DNA of 64,000 nt, from positions 42,364,590 through 42,428,589 of the forward strand of contig CM067087.1 of the NCBI GenBank assembly GCA_034008185.1. Reading direction: 5' to 3'. The number at the start of each line of letters is the position of its first letter. Within the stretch, counting starts at the first letter, position 1. This document shows, in pieces, positions 12,787 through 23,029 of this stretch. The DNA comes from Gorsachius magnificus (lineage: Eukaryota > Chordata > Aves > Pelecaniformes > Ardeidae). The notes beneath the pieces were generated by a model that had not been told where the DNA came from, made no database searches, and saw nothing but the letters and a program-made list of their open reading frames with translations. The position numbers were made by a program, and so were the translations under genes.

Positions 12787-13050
12787 TGAGGTGTCCTTCC
12801 CCTGGGGAGGAAGGAGCGGCAGGGACAGAATGTGATGAACTGACCCCAACAACCTCCTGTGTGGAATACATGAACTAATGTCCAAGTCTGTTTTGCCTAT
12901 GATAGTAATTGGTGAGTGATCTCTCCCTGTCCTTATCTCTACCCACAGGCTTTGAGTTACATTTTTCTCTCCCCTGTACGCTCGAGGAGGGGAGTGATAG
13001 AGGTGGCTTTCGTGGGGCACCTGGTGTCCAGCCTGGGTCAACCCACCACA

Positions 13051-14089
13051 CTATGACAGACTGTAGGGGAGTGGTGCCTGTCATGGCTTTACTGAGGCAT
13101 CTGTGGTATCTTCTGCAGGTCTGCCCTCCAAGAACCAGCTGTGGTGTTTGGTGTTACTGATGGTATGTCCATAACCTCAGCCAGCCCTTCCTTCTTCAGG
13201 TAAAATGATTGTTTAAAGTGACTTGCAATTGCGCATATAGTTGGTCATCTCCAGCCAGTTTTTTGAAGTAGGCTTGGTTAAGTGGAGCCACCTTCTGAAA
13301 ACTGTAGGCTCTTACAAATAACAAAATGTAGTTGCAGGTAAGTTGCCAGGACAAGAATATTTGTGGCATCAAGTATCTGCGCAACTGGTATGTCAGGACA
13401 TTGCTACAGCATCACAGGAAAATCCTGAGGTATCCGATGTTTGGAGGAGTTACTCCTCCTCCCTTCTGACAGCCAAATTGCAGAGCGCTGTGGCTAATTT
13501 TACATTCAAAGCCTCTCTAACATTGCAGTTCCATGTAAAAAAGTGCTGTCTTTGCCTTAGGAACGTTATGAAGTAGCCTGAAACTATGCTCAATAGTCTA
13601 GGTATTATTTTATACCTCTCACTGAACAAAGAGAGTGATGATTTGCTTGTCCCCAAATAGATGATGAATATGAAATGTACAACAGGCTCTTTTGGTCCTG
13701 TGTGAGGACTGATGGATTTGGGCAGTGGTTGGGGTTTTTTTTTTCCTGCAGCCAACTTCTATTCAAAATCTTCCCATTCAGCAACTCACCTAAGGAAATT
13801 AATTGAGCTGCTTTATGTACCTTGGACTCACTTCCATATTTTACCCTACCCTTTCTAAACCAAGTTAAAAACCTATTCACTTTGGAAATCACAACATACA
13901 GAGGCTGGGAAACTACAAGGCAAATATTCCAGTCTCATTTCTGTTGAAATATTTCATATTATTGTAATTGACCAAGAATTAGGATAATTTTTAATAGCAA
14001 CATATGGCAATTACTACTGAAAATGTTTGAGATACTTCTGACTTGTTTATATCATTGCTGTAAGTGTTATAAAAACAATGTGAAATTTC
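13051..14089. other. Unique non-coding sequence downstream of LTR-A
   Basis: No gene, RNA or repeat recognised. Open frames on both strands (plus 13343-13576; minus 13450-13755 and 13605-13892) overlap one another and resemble no known protein. Confidence 0.45.
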
Positions 14090-14240
14090 CCCGGAATTGA
14101 ACTATTTGTTTATTTCCACTGGGTAATTTCCTGCAGCCTAAGTGAACTATTAAATTAATCACGCCATATTTAAAGGGCAGCATTTGCATTGGTATGACCA
14201 ATGAATCATAACCAACAATTTACTTTTTATAGCTGAGAGG
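14090..14240. promoter_or_regulatory. Candidate conserved non-coding element with octamer site
   Basis: This 150-bp stretch is free of homopolymers, dense in ATTA/TAAT cores, and contains a perfect ATTTGCAT octamer at 14182-14189 and an ATGACCAATGAATCATAA cluster (CCAAT-like and homeodomain-like cores) just after it. This is the texture of vertebrate developmental enhancers, but I cannot test conservation. Annotated only as a candidate. Confidence 0.22.
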
Positions 14241-15955
14241 GTAAGAGAACATACAGTATTAGTAAATGATCCATAAATATATGTCCTACACAAATGACAG
14301 CTGTACATTTAAAACTTTCATTTAGGATAGGATGGGATTTTTTTTTTTGCTGATGAAGCCCTGTAGAAAAGTCAAGGCACTTGTTCACATTGGTGAGTAA
14401 TTGCAGCTCTTAAGTGATACAAAGCGGCTGGTGTGGCACCTCCTGAACCTTATGCACTGTGGCATGGCAGCCCTCGAGGACTTGGTTGTTAGGGGATTTT
14501 TTTTTCTTGGAATTTAGTTTGTTTTTAACAAATTCAGCATAGGTGTCTGTTAGGTTAATCTGGAGTTATTTTAGCATGAAAAAGAATATATATGGGGAAG
14601 TCTTTGGAGACTTTACCTAAAGAAAAAACTGGTCGGGTGAGAATGGGTAGCTAACAATAACCACATAAATTATAGCTAGATGAATCTTACATAATGGAAT
14701 GGGCTTAGACCATGAACTCCTTAAATTCTAATATAAATTCAGAGGCTATCATTAATTATTCCTTTTATTTTTGTGAGCTGATGATGGCAGCAGCATGAGA
14801 AATGTACGGTGCGTGATGGTTCTTCCAATGACTCATTTCTGGCCTCAAGCAAAGCATTTAATGCATCCATGGCTTACCTGAAAAAGGGGACAGCACTGCT
14901 TTTCTCCATGATGGAGCTTGTGCCAGGCTCACTGAATTAATATCTGAAAGATGTTTTGAGTTCCTGAAATAAAAGATGCCTTCAATGATTTGGTATTTGC
15001 CAGGGAAAATCATAATTTGCTAGCAGCTAATGTAAAAGGAGTCTGAGATACTGCAGGCACCTTCTGTTAAATGCAGAGAAATCCCAAGTTTCTTAACAAA
15101 TTGAAGGGGTAATTGATTATATTTTTTTTGAGTTAATGTTAGAATCAGAGGAGGATGGCAGTTTGAATTTGTTATATTAGAGACAGGTTATCTATTCAAA
15201 ACTTACTCTAGTATCACCTCTGGGAGGCTGTAATAAATGATGACTTTTTAGTGGCAAATCTTTGCATATCATACGTTACTGGTTGCAGAAGTGCTGCTTT
15301 TGCCCTGTATTTCCCCTTGGTGTGCATAGCTGACTGGACTGCCTCTCCAAATGCAGCCCCCATCTGCCCTGGGCCTGAGACTTGCTCATCCCCCTTGGAG
15401 GTGACTCCAGTGAAGATCCACAAGGATCTTGAGGGAATTCAGATGCAGAGAGAAGCAGGGAGCTCGTGCTAGGATGGAAGGTGCGATGGTGGGAGGCGGA
15501 GGGTTGCTGACAAGTGTGCCAAAGAGAGGCTTAGCTGTGCAGAGCTATTAATCCTCCTGCTCCTGTTTGCCTTTGGCAGAAAATAAGACTAGATAGACTT
15601 CAGATAAATCAAGCAGTTGGCTGTCTCCTGACTGACTAGTTCTGTAGGTACGTGGCACTAGTGAAGCTCTTGCCTCTGCTGTCTCCTAAGCTGTCCAAGC
15701 AGCGGCCTCCTGTGGCGTCCCAAGCTGATGACGTGCAGTTTGTACCACTGCCTGAACAACATCTAGATTTGCAGTGTTTCTGCTTTGCTTTTTTTGTTGT
15801 CATCATTCCATGCACCTCAAGGGGAAAGTGAAGAGCAGTCACAGTGCAACGAGCTTTCCATGGGGATAGGAACTTGGTGCAGTTTTGCCAGCATAGTTAT
15901 CTCAGCTAGATACAGATAACACCGAAAATCAGCCCCCCTCTCAGATTTCCTCCCT
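14241..15955. other. Unique non-coding sequence
   Basis: No gene or dispersed repeat recognised. Short T runs occur at 14339-14348 and 14500-14508. An overlapping pair of open frames (plus 15251-15472, minus 15214-15423) lies in a GC-richer stretch and has no recognisable product. Confidence 0.45.
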
Positions 15956-16030
15956 AAAAAAAACCCAAAACCAAACAAACCATAAACCAAACCAACCAAC
16001 TGAAAAAAAAAAATGAACCAAAAAAAAACT
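15956..16030 (+). repeat. A/C-rich low-complexity tract
   Basis: Seventy-five bases composed almost only of A and C on the plus strand, with repeated AAACC and AACCA units and two A runs. No retroelement body precedes it. Similar tracts recur in the window. Confidence 0.8.
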
Positions 16031-19000
16031 ATGACAAGGCTTTCTGTGACCAACCTCTAGTAAGAGTTCAAGAACTGAACTTTTAAAAGGAGAATGCAGG
16101 CAGACTAATAAACCCTTGGCTTTGGTAAGTGAGCAAAGAACCAATATATGCATAGCATCTTGTGTGTTGTCTGTGGGGTATTTCAGGTACACTCTTCATC
16201 CTATGCTCAAAGATGCATCACATTTAGACAAACCTACAAACTAGCCTGCAGCGTTACTCCTCTTGCCTTAAAATGTTTATAGATATATATTCATTTACCC
16301 ATTTGCATAAAAGTGACATTTCTACCAGTTCTAGAAATGGTCACTTAATTCCATATTCTCACAGGTTTTCTTCTTCAATAGTACATGCTAGGTATTATTA
16401 ATTTGATATTTCTCCTGCAATTTTTGTCATCCTAAGTAACTTCCAAATTTCTGGGACTATAAATCCCTCTTTTACAATACACTGAAAATGCAGTGTTTCA
16501 TGCATATAGATTTACAAATCTCTAATTAAGCTCCTAACACCAAGTGCTTGGAAGACCACCTTAAAAAAAAAAAACAAGGACCTGACTTTTCCAAAGAGAT
16601 GGGGCAATAAAATTAAGTTAATGTGGCATTCAGATTTCTTTCAATAACCTTGTTCAAACTTCTAAGTGTGCTCAGAATACAAATGTGATATTATAGCCCT
16701 GAAGAGGGGATGTAATATGGTTGGCCTTTTTTAATGTTGCATGATTTGTGTGACCATAACTGCTCTCATTAGAAATGGAGCTGATGTGCAGTACCGATGT
16801 TGCAGAATAGGGGACAGGAGAAAAGGAGCATCTTCTAGACGATGGCTGAAAGGTGGAGCAAGGATTCTCCTTTCCATAGCTCAAAGCAACTCAGCAATAG
16901 TTACCGTTGGCAAATAACAGCTAAAGTGAGAATTGAATTTTCCCTGATGTTCCCAGCCAATCTGTAAATCGTCATGTCAATCATTGCTCTTCCCCAACAC
17001 GAAACCAAGGTCTGTTCCCACTAAAGACACCATTAAATTTGATTGTCAGACGTTCATCTCAATATTCTTATCGATCTACAGGATTTTTTTAATACCTTGA
17101 AAAGGCGATTTCTCATTAACAGAGCCCTGTGGAGCTGGAAAGGAAGAATATTGCACCTTTTTGCAGAAAGCAAAGACAAGCCAAGGGACAGGGCCTAAAA
17201 GGCACTTAATAGCACTTTCAGAAGTGCTGGTTTAATTTGCAGTTTCTCAGTTAGATTTTTCCCAGATTTAGGGCAAGTCAGCTGCTCTTTCACAGGCAGG
17301 AACTGAATGGTTTTTTAAGTTGAGACTCCTCATTGGAAATTCCTGAGATGTGTTAACCGAGCACATAAAGTCTCCTTGTCTGTTCCCATAAAAAAGTGTA
17401 TATATATATAAAAAGACGCAACCAGATTAGATTAAATCCTTGCCTTGGGACAACAGCAACCACCTGATTTCAAACAACCTACATTCAGGGTCTTCCATGC
17501 CAAGGCAATACAATGTTTGAGGAGCAAAAGTTTTACTACTGGTAAAATTAGAATTAAATAAATATGTATCTATAGAAGAGGGCTGTGGTGTTTTTGCACA
17601 GACTTTTAATTTTAAATTGTTTTGCTTTTATTATCCTTACCCTGATGCTTAGGTGTGATCTGGCAGTGTTTCTTTAAAGTTTCCTAAATCCTTTTGGGCT
17701 TTTAAAACAACATCAGCAAAAAGTGGTCTTTAGAGCTTTAGGCCTCTTGTAGAGCTGGGGAAAAGCAAAGTTCTGCTTCTTCTATTCTGTAAGTAACGCT
17801 TTTGGCAGAGCTTAAGACTGAATACTAATATATTGAATAATTGACATTCTTAGGCACAAGTGCAGATTTTTCATCGATACGAGGCGGCTGCTCCTTCAGA
17901 TGCTTGTAGAGTGTCTGAACAGGGAAGAATGATCCGTGTTTGGGGCTCTGTTTGAGAAGCTGGTTCAGATGAAGGCTGGGCTGCTGTTGTGGGATTAACA
18001 CCTAGAAGGCAGTGGTGTTATTTAACACAGCGGACTAGGGACTGCAAAATATATATAAAAGCTGATTGAAATTGGAAGCTATAGCATTATTTACATACTT
18101 TAATAGCCATATAATTTTGTTTAGTGGATGGAAATATTATTAGAAACAATGTAAGGGACAGTAAGAGCTGAAAGATGAGTAGGAGAGTAACAAATGACCG
18201 TAGGAGGGATTGAAAGGAATAAAACATAGAAATGGTGGAGGATGAATATTTGTAACAAAAGAGCAGCTAAATGGAAGGAAAGATATGCAAACAAAGGTCA
18301 GCAGAAGCAGTGATGGAAGGTGAATGGTTTGCTTTTGACTTGTAGCAGTTCTCCAGAACATCCCGGCATGACACACCTGGACAGGTCGCACAGCACTACT
18401 GGAGGCACAGCAGGGTTTAGGATGAAGATATTGGAAGATGCTCTTAGACTCTTGTCTAGGGTCATATCATAACTGAGCCTGCAAAGCAAACATTTTTCAT
18501 ATAAAAATCTGAATGCCATTTTAGTGAAAATGCTGATAAATTTCTTTGGTCCAAGCCCTATTTCTGTTTGAAAAACTAATTTGAACACTAAATGCACACC
18601 TTTCTTAATGATCAGTTGGATATATGATGTAGGAAAAGCCATGTGTATTTTAGATGGTTGCCTGATATTTAGATTATTTTATTTTAAAAATATACTTTAA
18701 TATTTCAGGTGTTCATTAAGCATAACCTGCTCCTGAGCAGAAAAGCAGGATTTGACAATGAATTTTCAAGTTATTTTTTCTATTTGCAGAATGTGTATAG
18801 TTGATTTAACTGTAAGCCAACTATATTTGCTTAATAATTAATAAAGTAAGTTTTTCATCACCATCTTTAATCATATCTTAAGAAATTGCCTGGAAGACTT
18901 TGCCTTTGAGGGCTAACTTGGTCTTTCAGAGAGAACTTTATTATTGAGCCCTTTTCAAGTTTCCTTCACTGCCTTTGACACAGACTAACAGGCCTGTATT

Positions 19001-19384
19001 GATTTACCCCAGACTGGATGCCCAGTGCTAATCTACATTCAGTTTAAAACCTACTACATTAACAGAATATTTACGTTGTGACACACACTTCCCAAGGTAA
19101 AGCTGGCAATGCCTCCGGCTTTTGCTGGCCTCATACAAAGGCACTGCACCGAGCAGAAAGTGGCTGGGTATGAGTCGAGGGGACTCATTCACCTCTGTTT
19201 GCTTCTGAAACTGCTGTGACAGGTTTTGTGTGATGCCTGTCCCCTTCCAGACACCTGAAAATACTCTTGTGTTTTGCAATATGTTTCTTAAACTTTTTTT
19301 TTAACATTTCTCCTTGCTGGTATAGCAGAGGTCCAAGGGAGTCGAGGTCCAAATCTGGTACAAATCATTCCTTCCCTTGCAGAG
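16031..19384. other. Unique AT-rich non-coding sequence
   Basis: No exon or mobile element recognised. A perfect ATTTGCAT octamer is at 16301-16308. A short TA dinucleotide run is at about 17399-17410. The block from about 16940 to 17060 has few simple repeats and several CpG-containing words and may be conserved, but this is only an impression. The 114-codon minus-strand frame at 18298-18642 has no recognisable product. Confidence 0.42.
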
Positions 19385-19410
19385 CAGATCCTCCCTACAG
19401 ATCCTCCCTA
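19385..19410 (+). repeat. 13-bp exact tandem duplication
   Basis: CAGATCCTCCCTA occurs at 19385-19397 and again immediately at 19398-19410. This is a two-copy direct repeat, most simply explained by replication slippage. Confidence 0.9.
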
Positions 19411-20060
19411 TGAGTAAACTCAGCGTTCTCTAGAAGCTCTTCCTGCCTCGCAGGTCAAGAACAGTAGGACACTGCGTATCCTGGGGTGGCTTGATATGAC
19501 TGAGAAGCAAATACCATCTTAAATAGCATCTTTGAGAAATAGATACATTTCCAAAGGGAGAAAATAGCATATCTTTTTATACAGTCTTGGGCTTCTTGTC
19601 TCTTCAGCACAGTTTGGTATTTAAACAAATTTTTCAATAATTGAAAATCAAGTTGAGGGGATTCACTATCATATGGACAGGAGACAGGCAGTTGCGTGCA
19701 ACCCAGCTGGCTTTGGCTAATGTCTGGGCTCTAGATACTGCCTCAGCTGTAGAGGAAATCCTTCACAATCCTTTCTGATTGACAAAAACGATGAGTCAAA
19801 GTCCTAACAGACTGTCTAAGGGAAAATAATAGCAATGTATCTCAAACTCAAAGACAAGACTGAAAAAGAAAGCAGAGAAACAGTGTGGAGTCTCTTCTAA
19901 GAACACAAAAGAAAACTATCTGGTGCAGCACATGCTGCTGCCCTCTTGTGGTGAGCAACTAAAGGGAGAAGGAGTCTTAAAACCTTCCAAAAAAACTGTG
20001 TTGACAGGGAAATAAGAAGCAAATTTGCTCAAAACAGAAGCCTGAGAATTGAAAAGTGGC
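19411..20060. other. Unique non-coding sequence
   Basis: No gene or repeat recognised. A pair of overlapping minus-strand frames covers 19916-20233 and is driven partly by the following A/C tract read in antisense. Confidence 0.45.
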
Positions 20061-20125
20061 AAAAAAAAACCAAATAAGGAAACAAAGAAAACAACAACCC
20101 CAAACAAAAACAGGTAACAAAAACT
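20061..20125 (+). repeat. A/C-rich low-complexity tract
   Basis: A-dominated stretch with interspersed C and a few G, including AAACAACAACCCCAAAC. Similar in texture to the tracts at 15956-16030 and 56153-56211. Confidence 0.7.
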
Positions 20126-22149
20126 TTCTGTTGCGAAAGTGAGCAGATGGCATCTGTACCCCATGTCCTGCCACTTCTGTAGGGAGGCTTCCTCACCTGT
20201 GACCACCTTGTGACATCCCCCTGTCCCCTCCAAAGCTGCTGTAGATGAGCAGTGTGGCTCCTAATGTCTTGTCTTTTTTTTTTTTATTATGTAGTAAAGG
20301 GGGAAGGTGTGGAGATAAAGCTGGGAAAGCTGTAAATTGATTCATGCTGGCACTGTGTGCCATATATACAAACACGTTTATATAGGGGCACTCATTGACC
20401 AAATTCAATGTGTTAATCCATTGGTCCTAGTTCTTCCTCTCTAATTCACAAACTGCATCTCCTGTCAGTTATCACACTCCTCATGAAAGCCTTGAAACAG
20501 TCAGAGAAGGGACTTTCTTCCCCATTTGTTCAAATATCAAGGCAGTTTGGAGGAAACAGAAGGGGATTCAGTTTAGCAAACTCAGCTCATGTGGCAAATG
20601 TCAAAGTACAGAACTTGTTTGTCATCAGCATTTGTTGGGAAAGTTTGCTCTCAGAATCACTGAAGAAAACAACCTTGCTTGTATAACAAGCCTAGCAAGC
20701 TGCTATATTTTGAAGCAGATGTATTCTTCTCCTGGATCAAATACTTGCCATATAATCCCTCGCCAGGTAAGGGAAAAACTTCATTGTCTGCACCTTCTTC
20801 AAATACAGCTGAAAACAGCTTCAGGTTCTGTGTGGGCTTTTTTCCTTCATTTTCAGATCACTAACTGTGCTGTTCTGGCGCTCACAGTATCAATGATAAT
20901 AGGCATGTCTGGATAAGGTATCAAAATTTCCAAAGGAGACTTAGATGCCTTCAGTCTCCTGAAGCTCCTTTTACCAGTAGTTGCAGCTTGGTAGAGCTGC
21001 AGTGCTCTCAGGATGCTCACCTCCATTTATTTATGTAGGAAATGGCTTTGCCTTCATGGAAAGTGTAGCACATTTGCTCAAAGACAAGACCTTTCAGAGA
21101 GGATTTCTAAAAAGATACAGTTCTAGGCCAGTATAGGGCCTTTTGCAATGATTGTGGGTTATATTCTGCTGTACCTATGCAGTTAGTTGAGTAGTGACCT
21201 TTCATGAACTATCAGTGGTGTTTTTTTTTTTCTAGTAAAGGAGTGTTCAGGTGGCACAACTAGAGAGGCACTCTGGCTCTTAAAACGCATCCTTCACTTC
21301 TTGTGCTTTAATTGTATGTGATCTCGTGCGATTCAGTGTCAGTTAAGACATAAAAGGTGCTTTATAAATACATAATTTTTCTGCCAAGAGTCCCAAAACA
21401 TTGGTTTCACGTCCTGTTTTTAACACAGGGCCATGCTGTTCGAATGCATTTTAAGCAGCACTGAATTTTATAAGTTGTTATAAAGGTAATGAACTGCAGT
21501 TATTTCAAGTAATATTGTTTGCAGAGGGTCACTTCAGTAAATTACTGGAGAATAATTTTGTTTTAAACTGAGGTGAAATACAGCCCAAAGAGATTTCATT
21601 GGTCTCATTAAAATCCATTTTAAGATGTTATCTCAACAGGCTTTATTGGAAAAGGAGAAGTTAATATTGTACCATGGAGGACCATAGTCATGCTCCCCAA
21701 GCCATGACTCAGGCATGTACTGAAATCTTATTCTTTTAGACATTATGCTTGGAAGTGAGTCAGGCAGATTAAATAAGTAAAGCTGAAGGTCAGGAGCATC
21801 TCCTGTACCAAGACTGCATGTGTAGATCATGAAGGTCTGAAGAAAGGCCAGCTCTAAAGGAATGAGTTATTAGCATGGCTGAGGTTTTTTTTTGCTAAAA
21901 GCAAACGGAGTTCTGCATGTTTTCAACCTCAAATAATTAAATTTTTTTAATACCAAAATTCAATAAACCAAATCCTCTGGTGTGACTCATAAAATTTAAG
22001 AAAACCTAATCCTAGAGACAGATTAGGATTTATTGGATGGCTGGCATTTCGAGCAGAGTGGCAGCTGTGAGGTCCAGATCCCACCTGTGCTCCAAGACAT
22101 CAGGAGGAAACCATCCAACTCCTGCTTGTAAGAAAATCATCCCATGTGC
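20126..22149. other. Unique non-coding sequence with one weak exon candidate
   Basis: Poly(T) runs at about 20274-20285 and 21221-21233. A segment at 20655-20766 is flanked by a CTCTCAG acceptor-like and a CCAG/GTAAGG donor-like site and has one open frame; it is treated in the findings and not called a gene. No mobile element recognised. Confidence 0.4.
21995..22027. repeat. Short inverted repeat CCTAATC / GATTAGG
   Basis: CCTAATC at about 22005-22011 and GATTAGG at 22021-22027 are perfect inverted copies separated by nine bases, with partial extension of the match through flanking A/T bases. A small stem-loop is possible; no function is implied. Confidence 0.55.
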
Positions 22150-22164
22150 AAAAAAAAAAAAAAA
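22150..22164 (+). repeat. Poly(A) homopolymer, 15 nt
   Basis: Uninterrupted A run without a recognisable retrotransposed body upstream. Confidence 0.9.
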
Positions 22165-22639
22165 TTGTGTTGAAGGAAATTGGTGGCTGTGGCATTACTT
22201 ACCGACTTTCCCTTTGTGAGCTTCACCGCTTTTGCAACTCAGAGCTATGAGAATTGAGTGACAAGCAATGGGAGAATTTCCTCTGCTGGGTAAATGTCCA
22301 CATGAACCCAAAAAAACACCAGGAGCTTTTGGCAATCTGTCTCCCTTGGCCTATTTCACTCGATCGCGGTTGGAAGGTAAGAACAAATTTCAAAATGTCC
22401 AAATAATCCTAAAAGCTTCTTACAATAGCTTGCTGCAAAGTCCCTAAAGTCTTGATATAACAAAATTTATATTGGATGTCAAAACCCAGGAACTGATTTG
22501 TACTTGCATTAAATCTAGTGCAATCCTGGAACAAAATCCAAGTAACAGACACTCTTTCTGCTAGCAAGTGCACAGACGATAATTGCTAAGACTTTCTTCT
22601 CCGGCTCCTTTGGAAGAAAAAAGCTTTTTGACATAAAGT
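22165..22639. other. Unique non-coding sequence
   Basis: Nothing supportable as a gene. A good donor-like site AAG/GTAAGA occurs at 22376/22377, but the segment back to the nearest acceptor-like site has stops in every frame. Confidence 0.45.
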
Positions 22640-22930
22640 TCCAAATATTTCAATTATACCTTCCCTGCTGCTAGTTGATTAAAGTCTTACCCTTGTTAAT
22701 TAATATACGTGTAAAGTACGTCGGGTAGCCGCCATTTAACACTTTAGCATTTCCAGTACTGACACAGAAGAGAAACAAGCATGCAAACTAATAATTTACC
22801 TAATTTAGAATCAACTACTCAATTCCCAACAAAAGGCTAGCGTGCATTTAAATGGCACATTATGGAGTTAAGTTATCACTTCTATTTTTCTAATTTGTAA
22901 ATGCGTGAGGACCTCAGAATTTTTGCTGTG
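22640..22930. promoter_or_regulatory. Candidate conserved non-coding element, homeodomain-site rich
   Basis: About 290 bp with many TAAT/ATTA cores (TTAATTAATA near 22697, CTAATAATTTACCTAATTTAG near 22788), no simple repeats, and a CpG-rich core around 22709-22735 (ACGTGTAAAGTACGTCGGGTAGCC is split here into ACGTG, ACGTCGG and AGCCGCC words). Preserved CpGs inside AT-rich DNA suggest selective constraint. A stem-loop follows at 22980-23023. This is the strongest non-coding regulatory candidate in the window, but conservation cannot be tested from one sequence. Confidence 0.3.
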
Positions 22931-22979
22931 CTCACAGAGGAATAATCATTTAATAAACGCAGGGACATTCCTGTAGCAG

Positions 22980-23023
22980 AAATGCTTAGGGTGTTGTGGC
23001 ATTTCCAACACCCTTATGCATTT
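22980..23023. repeat. Imperfect stem-loop, about 44 nt
   Basis: AAATGC (22980-22985) pairs with GCATTT (23018-23023), and GGGTGTTG (22989-22996) pairs with CAACACCC (23006-23013), leaving a small internal loop (TTA against TTAT) and a nine-base terminal loop. The stem has 14 perfect pairs plus one or two in the internal loop. It is shorter than a typical microRNA precursor, so no RNA gene is called. Confidence 0.6.
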
Positions 23024-23029
23024 TACTTT

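Larger units (their letters stand above)
12231..13050 (+). mobile_element. Solo LTR of an avian endogenous retrovirus (LTR-A)
   Basis: The element begins TGTATTGGGGTTGC and ends CAACCCACCACA, so it has the TG...CA ends of a retroviral LTR. I recognise the sequence as an LTR family common in neoavian genomes. No gag, pol or env sequence follows, so this is a solo LTR left by recombination between two LTRs. A TATA-like ATATTTAAG lies at 12405-12413, which sets the plus orientation. The flanks TCATGA (12225-12230) and CTATGA (13051-13056) match at 4 of 6 positions, with two transitions, which would fit a decayed 6-bp duplication of the ERVK-like class. From memory, most family members carry an AATAAA-containing AT-rich segment before the 3' part; here the corresponding interval (about 12840-12885) is short and lacks it. 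The antisense open frames of 148 and 210 codons in this interval are by-products of GC-rich LTR sequence. Confidence 0.88.

Noticed and set aside
12321..13041. Long minus-strand open frames (148 and 210 codons) as a proline/serine/cysteine-rich protein gene
   Set aside because: They are the antisense of LTR-A, whose GC-rich ~45-bp tandem units remove stop codons. They share the repeat period and have no independent support.
22243..22376. Exon bounded by GCAACTCAG acceptor-like and AAG/GTAAGA donor-like sites
   Set aside because: All three frames contain stops, and the acceptor tract is weak. It could only be non-coding, for which there is no support.
22980..23023. Calling the stem-loop a microRNA gene
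   Set aside because: The stem of about 15 pairs is too short for a normal precursor and there is no expression evidence.
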